Below are positions 8,604 to 19,413 of a stretch of 64,000 nucleotides of DNA, in pieces. Both the position numbers and the translations under genes were made by a program. The notes beneath the pieces are model-generated. The model was not told the origin of the DNA. It saw only the letters and a program-made list of their open reading frames with translations, and did not search any database. The stretch is from Gammaproteobacteria bacterium (lineage in GTDB: Bacteria; Pseudomonadota; Gammaproteobacteria; Nevskiales; Nevskiaceae): NCBI GenBank assembly GCA_026398815.1, contig JAPLSA010000031.1, positions 1 through 64,000 on the forward strand, in the 5' to 3' direction. Within the stretch, counting starts at the first letter, position 1. The number at the start of each line of letters is the position of its first letter.

Positions 8604-10205
8604 ATGGCTGAAAAACGCACGTTGACCCTACCGCGCATCAACGGCGCAACGGAATCCATAGAGACAACACAAAGCCTGCTATTCATCGGCGCGAATGGCT
8701 CGGGCAAAACTCGCCTAGGCACATGGATTGAAATCACTTCGCCTCAGCGCCAGTTGGTTCATCGAATTTCTGCACAGAAATCGTTATCGATGCCAGATTC
8801 AACGACGCCAGTTTCAATTGAAATCGCAGAGCGAAGCCTCCTATTCGGCGACGCAGGCTGGAATCATCAGCACAAAATTCATAAGTGGAGTAACAAGCCA
8901 GCCACTACGCTCCTTAACGATTATGAGAAGCTGATGGTCTATTTGTTCTCGGACGAAACTGAGGCAAATGCAAAATTCAAGATCGAAGTAAAGACGTGTA
9001 CGGCGCGTGTTGAGCCTCCAATAACAAAGATCGACCTTGTCAAGGAGGTGTGGGAAAAAATTCTTCCCCACCGTGAGCTCGTAATAGGTGGCTTAAGGGT
9101 TCAGACGCGCGTCAAGGGTCAAGCCGAGAAAATCTACAATTCATCGGAAATGAGCGATGGCGAGCGTGTCATCTTCTATCTGATTGGGCAATGTCTGGCT
9201 GCTCCAAAGAACGGAATCATTGTTATCGATGAACCGGAATTGCATCTTCATAAGTCCGTGCAGGCACCGCTTTGGGCTGAAATAGAAAAGCTAAGGAGTG
9301 ATTGCCTGTTTGTATATCTGACGCACGATGTTGATTTTGCTGCTGCACAAAATGGGGCAACACGAATCTGGCTGAAGTCTTTTGATGGCACATCGTGGGA
9401 TTGGGAGCCTGTCAATCCCGATGAGAGTCTTCCTGACGATCTTCTGCTCGAAGTCTTGGGAAGCAGAAAACCGGTCGTATTCGTCGAAGGAGATAACGGT
9501 AGCCACGATGTCTCCTTGTATCGTGAAATTCTCCCAAACTTTCTCGTTATTCCAAGAGGAAGTTGTTCACAAGTCATCCTCTCGGTTAAAGCGCTAAAGG
9601 CCAACGCGCAGCTACATCACCTCAGTGTATTTGGCATTGTGGATCGCGATAGAAGGGTTCCTCAAGAAATCGCCGCTCTAGAGGCAGACTCAATCTTTGT
9701 CCTCACGGTCGCAGAAGTTGAAAATCTCTTCTGCACGGAGGAGGTAATAAAGATCGCTAGCAAGAGGCTTTCGCGCGATCCGGTCGCTGACTTTCAGAAG
9801 GTCTCCGCTGAGATATTCAAGCGACTTCAACAGGAGCTAGATACACAGATTTCTCTGCGCGTCGCAAGTGAAATCAAGTTTCAACTCGGTATGTTTGATC
9901 AAAATACCAAAGGAGAAAGCGCGCTGTCTGGTGCGCTAACCGCCCTTGCGCAGGGCATTGACGTGAAACAGCTCTATTCGACATTCTCGGCCAGCTTTTC
10001 GGAGATCATTGCCAGTGGCAACTATGAAATGTTGCTGAGCACATACAACCGCAAATCGCTAGCGAATCAGGCTGGCGGGGCTCTAGGTTTGAAGAACGGC
10101 GAACTGCCTGAATTGATCCTCAGGTTAGCCAGGGGCGACTGCCGCGACGAACTCCGTTCAGCATTGAAGAAGTACTTTGGAAACTTTGGTACTCATGTGG
10201 CATAA
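8604..10205 (+). CDS. PARIS-like fused ABC ATPase-TOPRIM (DUF4435) defence protein
   Basis: The 533-residue protein fuses an ABC/SMC-type ATPase to a DUF4435 TOPRIM-like domain. Visible ATPase motifs are Walker A GANGSGKT (29-36), signature MSDGER (183-188), Walker B IIVIDEPELHLH (205-216) and H-loop His241. The TOPRIM part has VFVEGD (Glu295), VDRDR (347/349) and VAEVENLF. In PARIS anti-phage systems AriA (ATPase) senses phage anti-restriction proteins and releases AriB (DUF4435), a tRNA-cleaving toxin; merged single-gene forms are known. Base composition is near 50% GC, against about two thirds in neighbours, so it was acquired horizontally. Its stop codon lies inside an attC site. ATG 8577 is an alternative start; the 8517 start of the ORF track falls inside the repeats and is unlikely. 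Confidence 0.8.
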   Translation: MAEKRTLTLPRINGATESIETTQSLLFIGANGSGKTRLGTWIEITSPQRQLVHRISAQKSLSMPDSTTPVSIEIAERSLLFGDAGWNHQHKIHKWSNKPATTLLNDYEKLMVYLFSDETEANAKFKIEVKTCTARVEPPITKIDLVKEVWEKILPHRELVIGGLRVQTRVKGQAEKIYNSSEMSDGERVIFYLIGQCLAAPKNGIIVIDEPELHLHKSVQAPLWAEIEKLRSDCLFVYLTHDVDFAAAQNGATRIWLKSFDGTSWDWEPVNPDESLPDDLLLEVLGSRKPVVFVEGDNGSHDVSLYREILPNFLVIPRGSCSQVILSVKALKANAQLHHLSVFGIVDRDRRVPQEIAALEADSIFVLTVAEVENLFCTEEVIKIASKRLSRDPVADFQKVSAEIFKRLQQELDTQISLRVASEIKFQLGMFDQNTKGESALSGALTALAQGIDVKQLYSTFSASFSEIIASGNYEMLLSTYNRKSLANQAGGALGLKNGELPELILRLARGDCRDELRSALKKYFGNFGTHVA

Positions 10206-10268
10206 CCCTGCGGTCCACCGGACGCTGCGCGATAAAGCCGCGCAGCGCCGGTGACCTCCACGTTAGAC
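10200..10268 (+). repeat. integron-type attC site (cassette recombination site)
   Basis: The 69-bp imperfect palindrome starts with GCATAAC (R'' box, which includes the TAA stop of the preceding gene) and ends with GTTAGAC, matching the GTTRRRY cassette crossover box. The L'' segment GGTCCACCGG pairs with L' CCGGTGACC and leaves one extra base on the L'' side, the extrahelical base required in genuine attC sites. The centre forms a stem GCTGCGCG/CGCGCAGC. Strand exchange would occur between 10262 and 10263. Confidence 0.75.
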
Positions 10269-10271
10269 GGC

Positions 10272-10500
10272 ATGAAGACCAGTTCTTGACTGCTCGGCAT
10301 CGTCGTAGGCGCACTAGTTCCTGCATCGGTTGGAACAGGCGTGATTTGCCTCCTGGATTCCTACTCCACCTCTTTGGGGGCACATGGCTGGTCGCTGTCC
10401 TAGTCTGCCTTGCTCATGCCGCCACTCTTGGCGCACCAGTCTTGTGGTTGCTTCATCGCTCTGCCCAGCTGACCTCGACGAGCGCGGTAGGGCGGGTCGA
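10272..10500 (+). pseudogene. decayed cassette gene for a small hydrophobic membrane protein
   Basis: An ATG 4 nt after the attC crossover box opens a frame reading MKTSS, a TGA stop, then LLGIVVGALVPASVGTGVIC. After a TAG at 10401 the hydrophobic reading continues in another frame as WLVAVLVCLAHAATLGAPVL. Together these resemble two transmembrane segments of one small protein broken by an in-frame stop and a frameshift. The gene sits between two attC-like sites, the normal position for a cassette gene. No family is assigned. Confidence 0.5.
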
Positions 10501-10508
10501 GACCCGCC
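10491..10508. repeat. perfect palindrome GGCGGGTC/GACCCGCC
   Basis: An 8-bp perfect inverted repeat separated by GA lies at the end of the decayed cassette gene. No T-tract follows, so it is more likely a dispersed palindromic element than a terminator. Confidence 0.4.
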
Positions 10509-10548
10509 GCGTTACCGAATGGAATCAATTCCGCGGCGATCTTTTACC

Positions 10549-10616
10549 GCGTAAGGCACACACCGCGGCGTGCCGCGTCGCTGCGTCTTTGGCGACAGCG
10601 GCCGTGTGCGTTAGGC
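10549..10616 (+). repeat. second, degenerate attC-like site
   Basis: The 68-bp imperfect palindrome is almost the same length as the site at 10200-10268. It ends in a perfect GTTAGGC crossover box. The 5' end, GCGTAAGGCACAC, matches the complement of the 3' end at 11 of 13 positions. The inner stem pairs CCGCGTCGC with GCGACAGCGG, with a bulge. Its R'' box departs from consensus at two positions, so it may be inactive. It closes the 348-bp decayed cassette. Confidence 0.55.
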
Positions 10617-10826
10617 GGGCAGTAGCGCATCGCTCGGATACAGCGGCGCGATCCGGAGCGAGGCTATCGCCGCGGATGAACGATCCCGGATTTCGCTGCG
10701 CTCTATCCGGGCTACGGTTCTGGCGAGCGACCGGCACCGAGCAACCGGCCAGCCCGCCGGCTCACACCCCGAAAAGCAGCGCGTTCGTTACCGGCGAACG
10801 TCCTGCCGCCTCGCGCTCGCGCCGCC
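10617..10826. other. gene-free stretch with a REP-like hairpin and possible terminator
   Basis: This contains the palindrome CCCGGAT-13 nt-ATCCGGG at 10685-10711, of the type found dispersed in proteobacterial intergenic DNA. Nearer the esterase 3' end is a CGTTCG/CGAACG hairpin followed on the minus strand by a short T-run, a weak candidate terminator for that gene. No coding sequence is supported; the long plus ORF 10286-11002 crosses the attC and is spurious. Confidence 0.4.
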
Positions 10827-11567
10827 TCAGGCCAGCACCCGCCCGAGCCACGCGGAGATGTCATCGATCTCCTCGGCGCAGACGGCATGGGCCATCGGGT
10901 AGTCGTGCCATTCGACGTTCATGCCCCAGCTTTTCAGGCCGTCGCGGCTGTCGGTGCCCATCTTCAGCGGCAGCACCGGATCGACCCGGCCGTGGCACAT
11001 GAGCACCGGCGTGGCCTTGGCGGCGTCGGTCAGTTCCTTCGGCAGCGTGTCGTGCAGCGGCAGATAGGTGGACAGCGCCATCGCGCCGGCCAGCGGTTCG
11101 GCCAGGCGGCAGACCGCGTGCAGGGTGATCGCGCCGCCCTGCGAGAAGCCGGCGATCACCGTGCGCTTCGCGGCAATGCCGGCCGTGCGCTGTTCGGCGA
11201 CGATCCTCATCACCGTGGCCGCCGATTCGCGGATGCCGGCGTCGTCCTGCAGGTCGCTGCGGGTCAGGCTCTTGATGTCGTACCAGGCGCGCATCCGCAT
11301 GCCGCCGTTCAGGGTCACCGGGCGCACCGGCGCGTGCGGGAAGATGAAGCGCACCTGGCGCTGGGCCGGCAAGCGCAGTTCCGGGACGATCGGCACGAAA
11401 TCGTGGCCATCGGCGCCGAGGCCGTGCAGCCAGATCACTACGGCGTCGGCCGGCTGGGCGGGTTCGACGATGACGGCATCAGCGGTTTCGCGGGTCTTCA
11501 AGCGGAGGCTTCCGGTGGACAGTGGATCGGCGCCGGCGATTGTGTCGGCGCCCGGGGCCTGCGGCAA
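10827..11567 (-). CDS. alpha/beta-hydrolase carboxylesterase (EstB/acyl-protein thioesterase family)
   Basis: This is a serine hydrolase of the phospholipase/carboxylesterase family that cleaves short acyl esters or thioesters, probably in the cytoplasm. The nucleophile motif GFSQGG has Ser142; Asp196 (HGRVDPV) and His227 (MAHAVC) complete the triad. IWLHGLGADGHDF near residues 45-57 forms the oxyanion region. At 246 residues it is about 25 longer than the family norm, so the true start may be downstream of the annotated ATG. It converges on the cassette island. Confidence 0.9.
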   Translation of the reverse strand: MPQAPGADTIAGADPLSTGSLRLKTRETADAVIVEPAQPADAVVIWLHGLGADGHDFVPIVPELRLPAQRQVRFIFPHAPVRPVTLNGGMRMRAWYDIKSLTRSDLQDDAGIRESAATVMRIVAEQRTAGIAAKRTVIAGFSQGGAITLHAVCRLAEPLAGAMALSTYLPLHDTLPKELTDAAKATPVLMCHGRVDPVLPLKMGTDSRDGLKSWGMNVEWHDYPMAHAVCAEEIDDISAWLGRVLA

Positions 11568-11621
11568 CGGCTGCTAAACTTCGCGCCCTGCCGTATCTCG
11601 AACCGCCCCCGAGGTGCCCCG

Positions 11622-11837
11622 ATGTCCGCTCGCGCGCTGCCTGCCGCCTTCCTGCTTGCCGCCGCCGGGCTTTCCAGCGGCTGTGGCCAGACCGGCCCGC
11701 TGCACCTGCCGGCCGATGCGCCGAGCCGTGAGGGCTACCTGATCGGCAGCAACCCGAACGCCAAGAAGAAGGCGGACCCGGCACCGGCGGCGACGCCCGC
11801 TGCCGTGCCGCCCGCCGAAGCACCTGCCACGCCGTAA
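11622..11837 (+). CDS. lptM: LptM-like small lipoprotein (YifL family)
   Basis: The 71-residue protein has a signal peptide, a lipidation cysteine (SSGC) followed at once by GQTGPLHLP, the signature of LptM/YifL, and a Pro/Ala-rich tail. LptM helps the LptD-LptE lipopolysaccharide translocon mature in the outer membrane. The position directly before lysA is conserved in gammaproteobacteria. GAGG lies 7 nt before the ATG. The ORF track extends this frame far upstream over the esterase, which is an artefact. Confidence 0.85.
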   Translation: MSARALPAAFLLAAAGLSSGCGQTGPLHLPADAPSREGYLIGSNPNAKKKADPAPAATPAAVPPAEAPATP

Positions 11838-11855
11838 CCCGTTCCGAAGCACCCC

Positions 11856-13103
11856 ATGGATCATTTCGAATATCGCGACGGCGTGTTGTGCGCCGAAGGT
11901 GTGGCGCTGTCGGCGATTGCTGCCGAACACGGCACGCCGACCTATGTCTATTCCCGCGCCACGCTGGAGCGCCACTACCGCGCGTTCGACCGCGCGCTTG
12001 ACGGCCTGGCCCATCAGGTCTGCTACGCGGTCAAGGCCAATTCCAACCTCGCCGTGCTGCAGGTGCTGGCGCGCCTCGGCGCCGGTTTCGACATCGTCTC
12101 CGGCGGCGAGCTGCAGCGCGTGCTCAAGGCCGGCGGCGATCCGGCCAAGGTGGTGTTTTCCGGCGTCGGCAAGACGGCGGCGGAAATCGAGCTGGCGCTG
12201 AATGTCGGCATCTACTGCTTCAACGTCGAATCGGAAGCCGAGCTGCATCGGCTGTCGGCGATCGCCACGCGCATGGGCAAGACCGCGCGCATCGCCTTCC
12301 GGGTCAATCCGGATGTCGATGCCAAGACCCATCCGTACATCTCCACGGGTCTGAAGGAAAACAAGTTCGGCGTCGACATCGCCGAGGCCGAACGGCTCTA
12401 CGCGCTCGCCGCAACGCTGCCGGGCATCGAGATCGACGGTGTCGCCTGCCACATCGGCTCGCAGCTGCTGGAGCTGTCGCCGTTCCTCGACGCGCTGGAC
12501 CGGGTGCTGGCGCTGATCGACCGGCTGGCGGCGAGCGGCATCGAGCTGCGTCATCTCGACGTCGGTGGCGGTCTGGGCGTGCGCTACGACGATGAAGTGC
12601 CGCCGTCGCCAAGCGAATGGGCCGACGCGCTGAAGCCGAAGCTGGCTGGCCGCAAGCTGGTGGTGATGACCGAGCCGGGCCGGGCGATCGCCGGCAATGC
12701 CGGCGTGCTGCTGACCAAGGTCGAACTGCTGAAGCCGGGCGCCCACAAGAACTTCGCGATCATCGACGCGGCGATGAACGACCTGATCCGGCCGAGCTTC
12801 TACGACGCCTGGCACGCGGTGCTGCCGGCCGAGCCGCGCAGCGATGTCGAAACGAAGACCTGGGATCTGGTCGGCCCGGTCTGCGAAACCGGCGACTGGC
12901 TGGCCCGCGATCGCGAACTGGCGCTCGCCGAAGGCGACCTGCTGGCTTTCCGCACCGCCGGCGCCTACGGCTTCACGATGAGCAGCAACTACAACACGCG
13001 CGGCCGGGCCGCCGAGGTGCTGGTCGACGGCGCTGCCGTCCATGTCGTCCGCGCGCGGGAAAGCTTCGACGATCTGGTGCGCAACGAAACCTTGCTGCCG
13101 TGA
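11856..13103 (+). CDS. lysA: diaminopimelate decarboxylase
   Basis: LysA makes L-lysine from meso-diaminopimelate, the last step of lysine synthesis. The 415-residue PLP enzyme has its Schiff-base lysine in CYAVKANSN (Lys60), HIGSQL, a glycine-rich VGGGLGV phosphate-binding loop, EPGRAI, and GPVCETGD, which carries the active-site cysteine from the partner subunit. It follows lptM by 18 nt. The usual next gene, dapF, is absent and polA follows instead. Confidence 0.97.
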   Translation: MDHFEYRDGVLCAEGVALSAIAAEHGTPTYVYSRATLERHYRAFDRALDGLAHQVCYAVKANSNLAVLQVLARLGAGFDIVSGGELQRVLKAGGDPAKVVFSGVGKTAAEIELALNVGIYCFNVESEAELHRLSAIATRMGKTARIAFRVNPDVDAKTHPYISTGLKENKFGVDIAEAERLYALAATLPGIEIDGVACHIGSQLLELSPFLDALDRVLALIDRLAASGIELRHLDVGGGLGVRYDDEVPPSPSEWADALKPKLAGRKLVVMTEPGRAIAGNAGVLLTKVELLKPGAHKNFAIIDAAMNDLIRPSFYDAWHAVLPAEPRSDVETKTWDLVGPVCETGDWLARDRELALAEGDLLAFRTAGAYGFTMSSNYNTRGRAAEVLVDGAAVHVVRARESFDDLVRNETLLP

Positions 13104-13168
13104 TCGCGGCGCCTGCTTGAGCCACCGGCTCAGGTAGGCTTGGCGGCCCGCTTGCCGAGGCCGATGCC

Positions 13169-16009
<2,841 letters not shown>

Positions 16010-16033
16010 TTTCCCGGCGGCGCCGGAAACAAC

Positions 16034-16063
16034 AAGGCCGATCCCCCCGGATCGGCCTTTTTT
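16034..16063 (+). terminator. intrinsic terminator of polA
   Basis: An 11-bp perfect stem (AAGGCCGATCC/GGATCGGCCTT) with a CCCC loop is followed directly by a T-run, 25 nt after the polA stop. Confidence 0.9.
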
Positions 16064-16220
16064 ACCTCGCCCCGCTTACCAACCCCAGAATTCGGTACTG
16101 CATTCCAAAAAACAATTTCTTGCCATTCAATCGCTTGCGCTCAATCCGGCGGCTTCTACGCGATTTTCGATGCCGGCCATCGAACTTATTCCACGCCCGG
16201 CGAGTCTGATATTGCGAATG

Positions 16221-16328
16221 GTGACTCCCTTCCCATTCCCCGCCCCCACTCCCTGGGCGGGAAGTCCGGTTCCCCCAAGCCGGCACTCGTTGCCTGGCAG
16301 GTTCCCCCGACCTGCTGGGCATTTTTTT
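16221..16328 (+). ncRNA. putative trans-acting sRNA, sX13/Spot 42-position type, with C-rich loops
   Basis: About 108 nt between polA and engB can fold into three consecutive hairpins with C-rich loops. SL1 is CCCGCCC/GGGCGGG with loop CCACTCCCT (16239-16261). SL2 is CCGGTT/AA-g-CCGG with loop CCCCC (16266-16283). SL3 is a 12-bp stem counting two G-U pairs (16291-16321), with CCCCC in its loop, then seven T: an intrinsic terminator. Spot 42 (Enterobacteria) occupies the same polA-engB gap, and Xanthomonas sX13, which uses C-rich loops to bind G-rich mRNA sites, lies next to polA as I recall. The start is inferred from a weak TTATTC-18-TATTGC promoter. Confidence 0.7.
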
Positions 16329-16393
16329 GCCCGTTCGTTTGGTGACCTGTCCGCATCGTAACCAGCGACACGGGCGCAGACAAACGCCTTCTG

Positions 16394-17053
16394 TCAGACC
16401 GACGTGACGATAGTGCCGTCGACCGGCTCGGCAAGGCCGAGCCACTGATCCAGCTTCGCGCGCACTTCCTCGACACCGGTTCGGGCGGTCGACGAGAACG
16501 CCTGCACGGTCATGCCGGGATCGAAGTCCTGCAGTTCGCGACGAACTTTCAGCACGGTGTTCTTGCCGGCACCGAAACTGAGCTTGTCGGCCTTGGTCAG
16601 CAGGATGTGTGCCGACAGCAGCCGGTCACGGCACCATTCCAGCATCTGTACGTCGAGTTCGGTCAGCGGGTGGCGGATGTCCATCACCACGATCACGCCC
16701 TTGAGCGTCGTGCGTTGCTCGACATAGCTGCCGACCAGCGCACCCCAGGCATTGCGAACAGCGATCGGCACCTGTGCGAAGCCGTAGCCGGGCAGGTCGA
16801 CGAGCCGTGCGCGGCCGTCGAGATCGAAGACATTGAGCAGCTGCGTGCGGCCCGGGGTCTTCGACACCCGCGCCAGACCGGTCTGCTGGCAGATCAGGTT
16901 GAGTGCACTGGATTTGCCGGCGTTGGAACGCCCCACCAATGCGGCTTCCGGACGCCCGTCGTCCGGCAGCTGTGCCAGCCGGGCTGCCGACAGCACGAAG
17001 CGCGCGCGGGCGTAGAAATTGGGCGCAGCGGCTTTCGTGGTGTCCAGGGTCAT
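16394..17053 (-). CDS. engB: ribosome biogenesis GTPase EngB (YihA/YsxC)
   Basis: This essential GTPase is needed for 50S ribosomal subunit assembly. G1 GRSNAGKSS, G3 DLPGYG and G4 TKAD are all visible in the 219-residue protein. I start at MTLDTT; the ORF-track start seven codons earlier lies outside the family alignment. It is convergent with polA and divergent from the cytochrome c4 gene, with about 80 bp for promoters between them. Confidence 0.95.
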   Translation of the reverse strand: MTLDTTKAAAPNFYARARFVLSAARLAQLPDDGRPEAALVGRSNAGKSSALNLICQQTGLARVSKTPGRTQLLNVFDLDGRARLVDLPGYGFAQVPIAVRNAWGALVGSYVEQRTTLKGVIVVMDIRHPLTELDVQMLEWCRDRLLSAHILLTKADKLSFGAGKNTVLKVRRELQDFDPGMTVQAFSSTARTGVEEVRAKLDQWLGLAEPVDGTIVTSV

Positions 17054-17133
17054 CGTGTAAGATTCGCGCTCCAATCGCTCATTATGCGCGTAGTGCGGAT
17101 GTCGCTACGCGCGCTTGCCTGCCGGAGTGTTTC

Positions 17134-17763
17134 ATGAAGCGTGTTCTGCTCGCCCTTGCCCTGTCCCTGCCTGCCGCAGCGTTCGCCGAAGGCGCAGCCT
17201 CGGACCCGTTCGTCAAAGGCGACGCCGCTGCGGGCGCAGCCAAGGCCGCCGTCTGTGGCGCCTGCCACGGCGCTGGTGGTAATGGCGGCGTCAATCCGGC
17301 GTGGCCGAAGCTGGCCGCGCAGGGTTCGAAGTACATCTACACGCAGCTGGTGGCGTTCAAGTCGGGCAAGCGCAACAACGCCGTGATGGCGGGCCAGGCG
17401 GCCGCGCTGTCGGAGAAGGACATGGCGGATCTCGCCGCCTACTTCGCTGCCCAGCCGGCAGTGCCGGGCGTGGCCAGCGAATCGGCAGTGCCGGTTGCCC
17501 AGAAGCTGTACCGCGCGGGCGACGCCTCGCGCGGCCTGCCGGCCTGCGCGGCCTGCCATGGCCCGAAGGGCTCGGGCAATCCGGCGTCTGCGTACCCGCA
17601 TGTTGCCGGCCAGAACGCCGGCTATGCAGCGGCGTCGCTGCGCGCGTATCGCGCCGGGGAACGCGGTCAGGAAGGCAATGGTCAGATGATGGCCGCCGTC
17701 GCGAAGCATCTGACCGATGCCGAGATCGACGCCCTGTCGTCCTACCTCTCGGGTCTGCAGTAA
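17134..17763 (+). CDS. dihaem cytochrome c4
   Basis: This periplasmic electron carrier feeds terminal oxidases. After a signal peptide (ending AFAEG), two class I cytochrome c domains carry CGACH (41-45) and CAACH (138-142). Methionine ligand candidates lie in NAVMAGQ and GQMMAAV. The length, 209 residues, is normal for c4. The frame is open upstream into engB, but ATG 17134 gives the clean signal peptide. It is followed after 18 nt by dsbA, a conserved pair. Confidence 0.93.
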   Translation: MKRVLLALALSLPAAAFAEGAASDPFVKGDAAAGAAKAAVCGACHGAGGNGGVNPAWPKLAAQGSKYIYTQLVAFKSGKRNNAVMAGQAAALSEKDMADLAAYFAAQPAVPGVASESAVPVAQKLYRAGDASRGLPACAACHGPKGSGNPASAYPHVAGQNAGYAAASLRAYRAGERGQEGNGQMMAAVAKHLTDAEIDALSSYLSGLQ

Positions 17764-17781
17764 GACCCACCCAGGAGTCCC

Positions 17782-18435
17782 ATGCGTAACCTCAAGACCC
17801 TCGTCGCGGGCGGCCTGCTGGCCGTCACCGCGCTGTTCAGCGCCGCCTGCAGTGCCGCCGATACCGGCAGCAGCGGCGGTTTCCAGGCGGGCAGGGATTA
17901 CACCGAGGTTCCGTCGCCGCCGAAACCGGCCGATCCGAAGCGGATCACCGTCGAGGAGTTCTTCTGGTACGGCTGCCCGCATTGCTTCTCGCTGGATCCG
18001 GCGGTCGAGCAGTGGCGCGCCAGCAAGCCGGCCGATGTCGACTTCACCCGCGTGCCGAACACGCTGGGCCGGCCGGAAGGAGAAGTGCATTCGCGTGCCT
18101 TCTACATCGCGCAGACGCTCGGCATCCTCGACAAGACGCACAAGCCGCTGTTCGATGCCATCCACGTCCAGCATCAGCCGATGAACAGCCTGGAAGCGAT
18201 CCGCGAGCTGTATGTCGCCGTTGCCGGCATCAAGCCGGTCGACTTCGACGGCATCGCCGGCAGCTTCGTCGTCGACTCCGGCATGCGCCGGGCCGAATCG
18301 CTGGCGCGGACCTACGTGATCCGCAGCGTGCCGAACGTGGTCGTCGGCGGTCGCTATGTCGTGGCCAGCCAGCCGAACACCTTCAAGATCGTCGATTTCC
18401 TGATCGACAAGGTCCGCAAGGAACGCGGCAACTGA
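17782..18435 (+). CDS. dsbA: periplasmic thiol:disulfide interchange protein DsbA
   Basis: DsbA oxidises cysteine pairs of exported proteins. The 217-residue protein has a signal sequence ending around SAACSAA, where Cys23 might be lipidated. The thioredoxin-fold active site is CPHC (65-68, in FFWYGCPHC), and the cis-proline loop is SVPNVVV. It lies in the conserved engB / cytochrome c4 / dsbA neighbourhood. It overlaps the next gene by CTGA. Confidence 0.95.
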   Translation: MRNLKTLVAGGLLAVTALFSAACSAADTGSSGGFQAGRDYTEVPSPPKPADPKRITVEEFFWYGCPHCFSLDPAVEQWRASKPADVDFTRVPNTLGRPEGEVHSRAFYIAQTLGILDKTHKPLFDAIHVQHQPMNSLEAIRELYVAVAGIKPVDFDGIAGSFVVDSGMRRAESLARTYVIRSVPNVVVGGRYVVASQPNTFKIVDFLIDKVRKERGN

Positions 18436-19310
18436 TACACCATCTGCGGCGGCCAGGGTCCCTGGCCGCCCTTCTGATCCTGCTCGCCAACGTCTCGCAG
18501 CCGTGTCAGGCGGCTGCGCAGGCGTCGGCCGTGGCTGCCGAAACGATCTGCCGCGGGCTGTCGGAACGGCTCCAGAACTTCGATGCCCAGCCGTGCCGGG
18601 ATGCCGAACTGGCGCCGGCCAAGCCGCTGTCGGTCGGCAAGCGGCCGCTGCTCTATCGCGACTTCCCTGCCACTGCCGCCAACGTGGCGCCGAAACGGGT
18701 GCTGATCCTGGGCGGCATCCACGGGGACGAGCTGTCGTCGGTGGCCGTGGTGTTCCAGTGGATCGAGTTGCTGAAGTCCGGCCGCTACGACCGCTACAGC
18801 TGGCGGGTGCTGCCGCTGACCAATCCGGATGGCCTGTTTGCGCGCCCGGCGACCCGCGTCAATGCCCGCGGGGTCGACCTGAACCGCAATTTCCCGTCGC
18901 CGCAGTGGTCGTCGCAGGCGCTGAGCTACTGGAAGGACAAGACGCGTGGCGACAAGCGCCGCTATCCGGGGCCGGAAGCGGCATCGGAGCCGGAGACCCG
19001 CTGGATCGTCGAGCAGATCGAGCAGTACCAGCCGGACGCCATCATCACCGTGCACGCGCCCTACGGCGTGCTTGATTTCGATGGCCCGCAGGACCCGCCG
19101 AAGAAGCTCGGCTATCTGCGCCTGCAGCCGCTCGGCGTCTATCCCGGCTCGCTGGGTGACTACGCCGGCCTGTCGCTGAAGCTGCCGGTGATCACGCTGG
19201 AACTGCCGCAGGCGCATCTGTCGCCATCGGCCTCGCAATCTGGCCGCATCTGGTCCGATCTGCTCGTCTGGCTCGACAAGACCATCGCCAAGCAGCCGGC
19301 CGCGCGATAG
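18432..19310 (+). CDS. M14-type murein peptide amidase/carboxypeptidase (MpaA-like), CTG start
   Basis: A 292-codon frame encodes a zinc carboxypeptidase-like protein. HGDE supplies two zinc ligands, RGVDLNRNFP is the substrate arginine motif, HAPYG follows, and TLELP holds the catalytic glutamate. No in-frame ATG, GTG or TTG exists between the dsbA stop and the end of the predicted signal peptide. CTG at 18432 overlaps the dsbA TGA as CTGA, has AAGGAA 8 nt upstream, and yields a good signal peptide (SLAALLILLANVSQPCQA). The likely substrate is recycled peptidoglycan peptide. The next usable start, GTG 18531, would lose the signal peptide. Confidence 0.8.
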   Translation: MIHHLRRPGSLAALLILLANVSQPCQAAAQASAVAAETICRGLSERLQNFDAQPCRDAELAPAKPLSVGKRPLLYRDFPATAANVAPKRVLILGGIHGDELSSVAVVFQWIELLKSGRYDRYSWRVLPLTNPDGLFARPATRVNARGVDLNRNFPSPQWSSQALSYWKDKTRGDKRRYPGPEAASEPETRWIVEQIEQYQPDAIITVHAPYGVLDFDGPQDPPKKLGYLRLQPLGVYPGSLGDYAGLSLKLPVITLELPQAHLSPSASQSGRIWSDLLVWLDKTIAKQPAAR

Positions 19311-19413
19311 TGCGCCGACCGGGGAGCGGGCTGGCTGCCGACCGCCGCCGCGCGTAGATTCCGACCATTGCGCGAGCGCCAGCCGGCGCCTCGCGGCTCG
19401 AATGGAGGCTGCC

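Noticed and set aside
10286-11002. 238-residue plus ORF
   Set aside because: Crosses the second attC-like site and runs antisense into the esterase gene; only its first part, in combined frames, makes sense as a decayed cassette gene.
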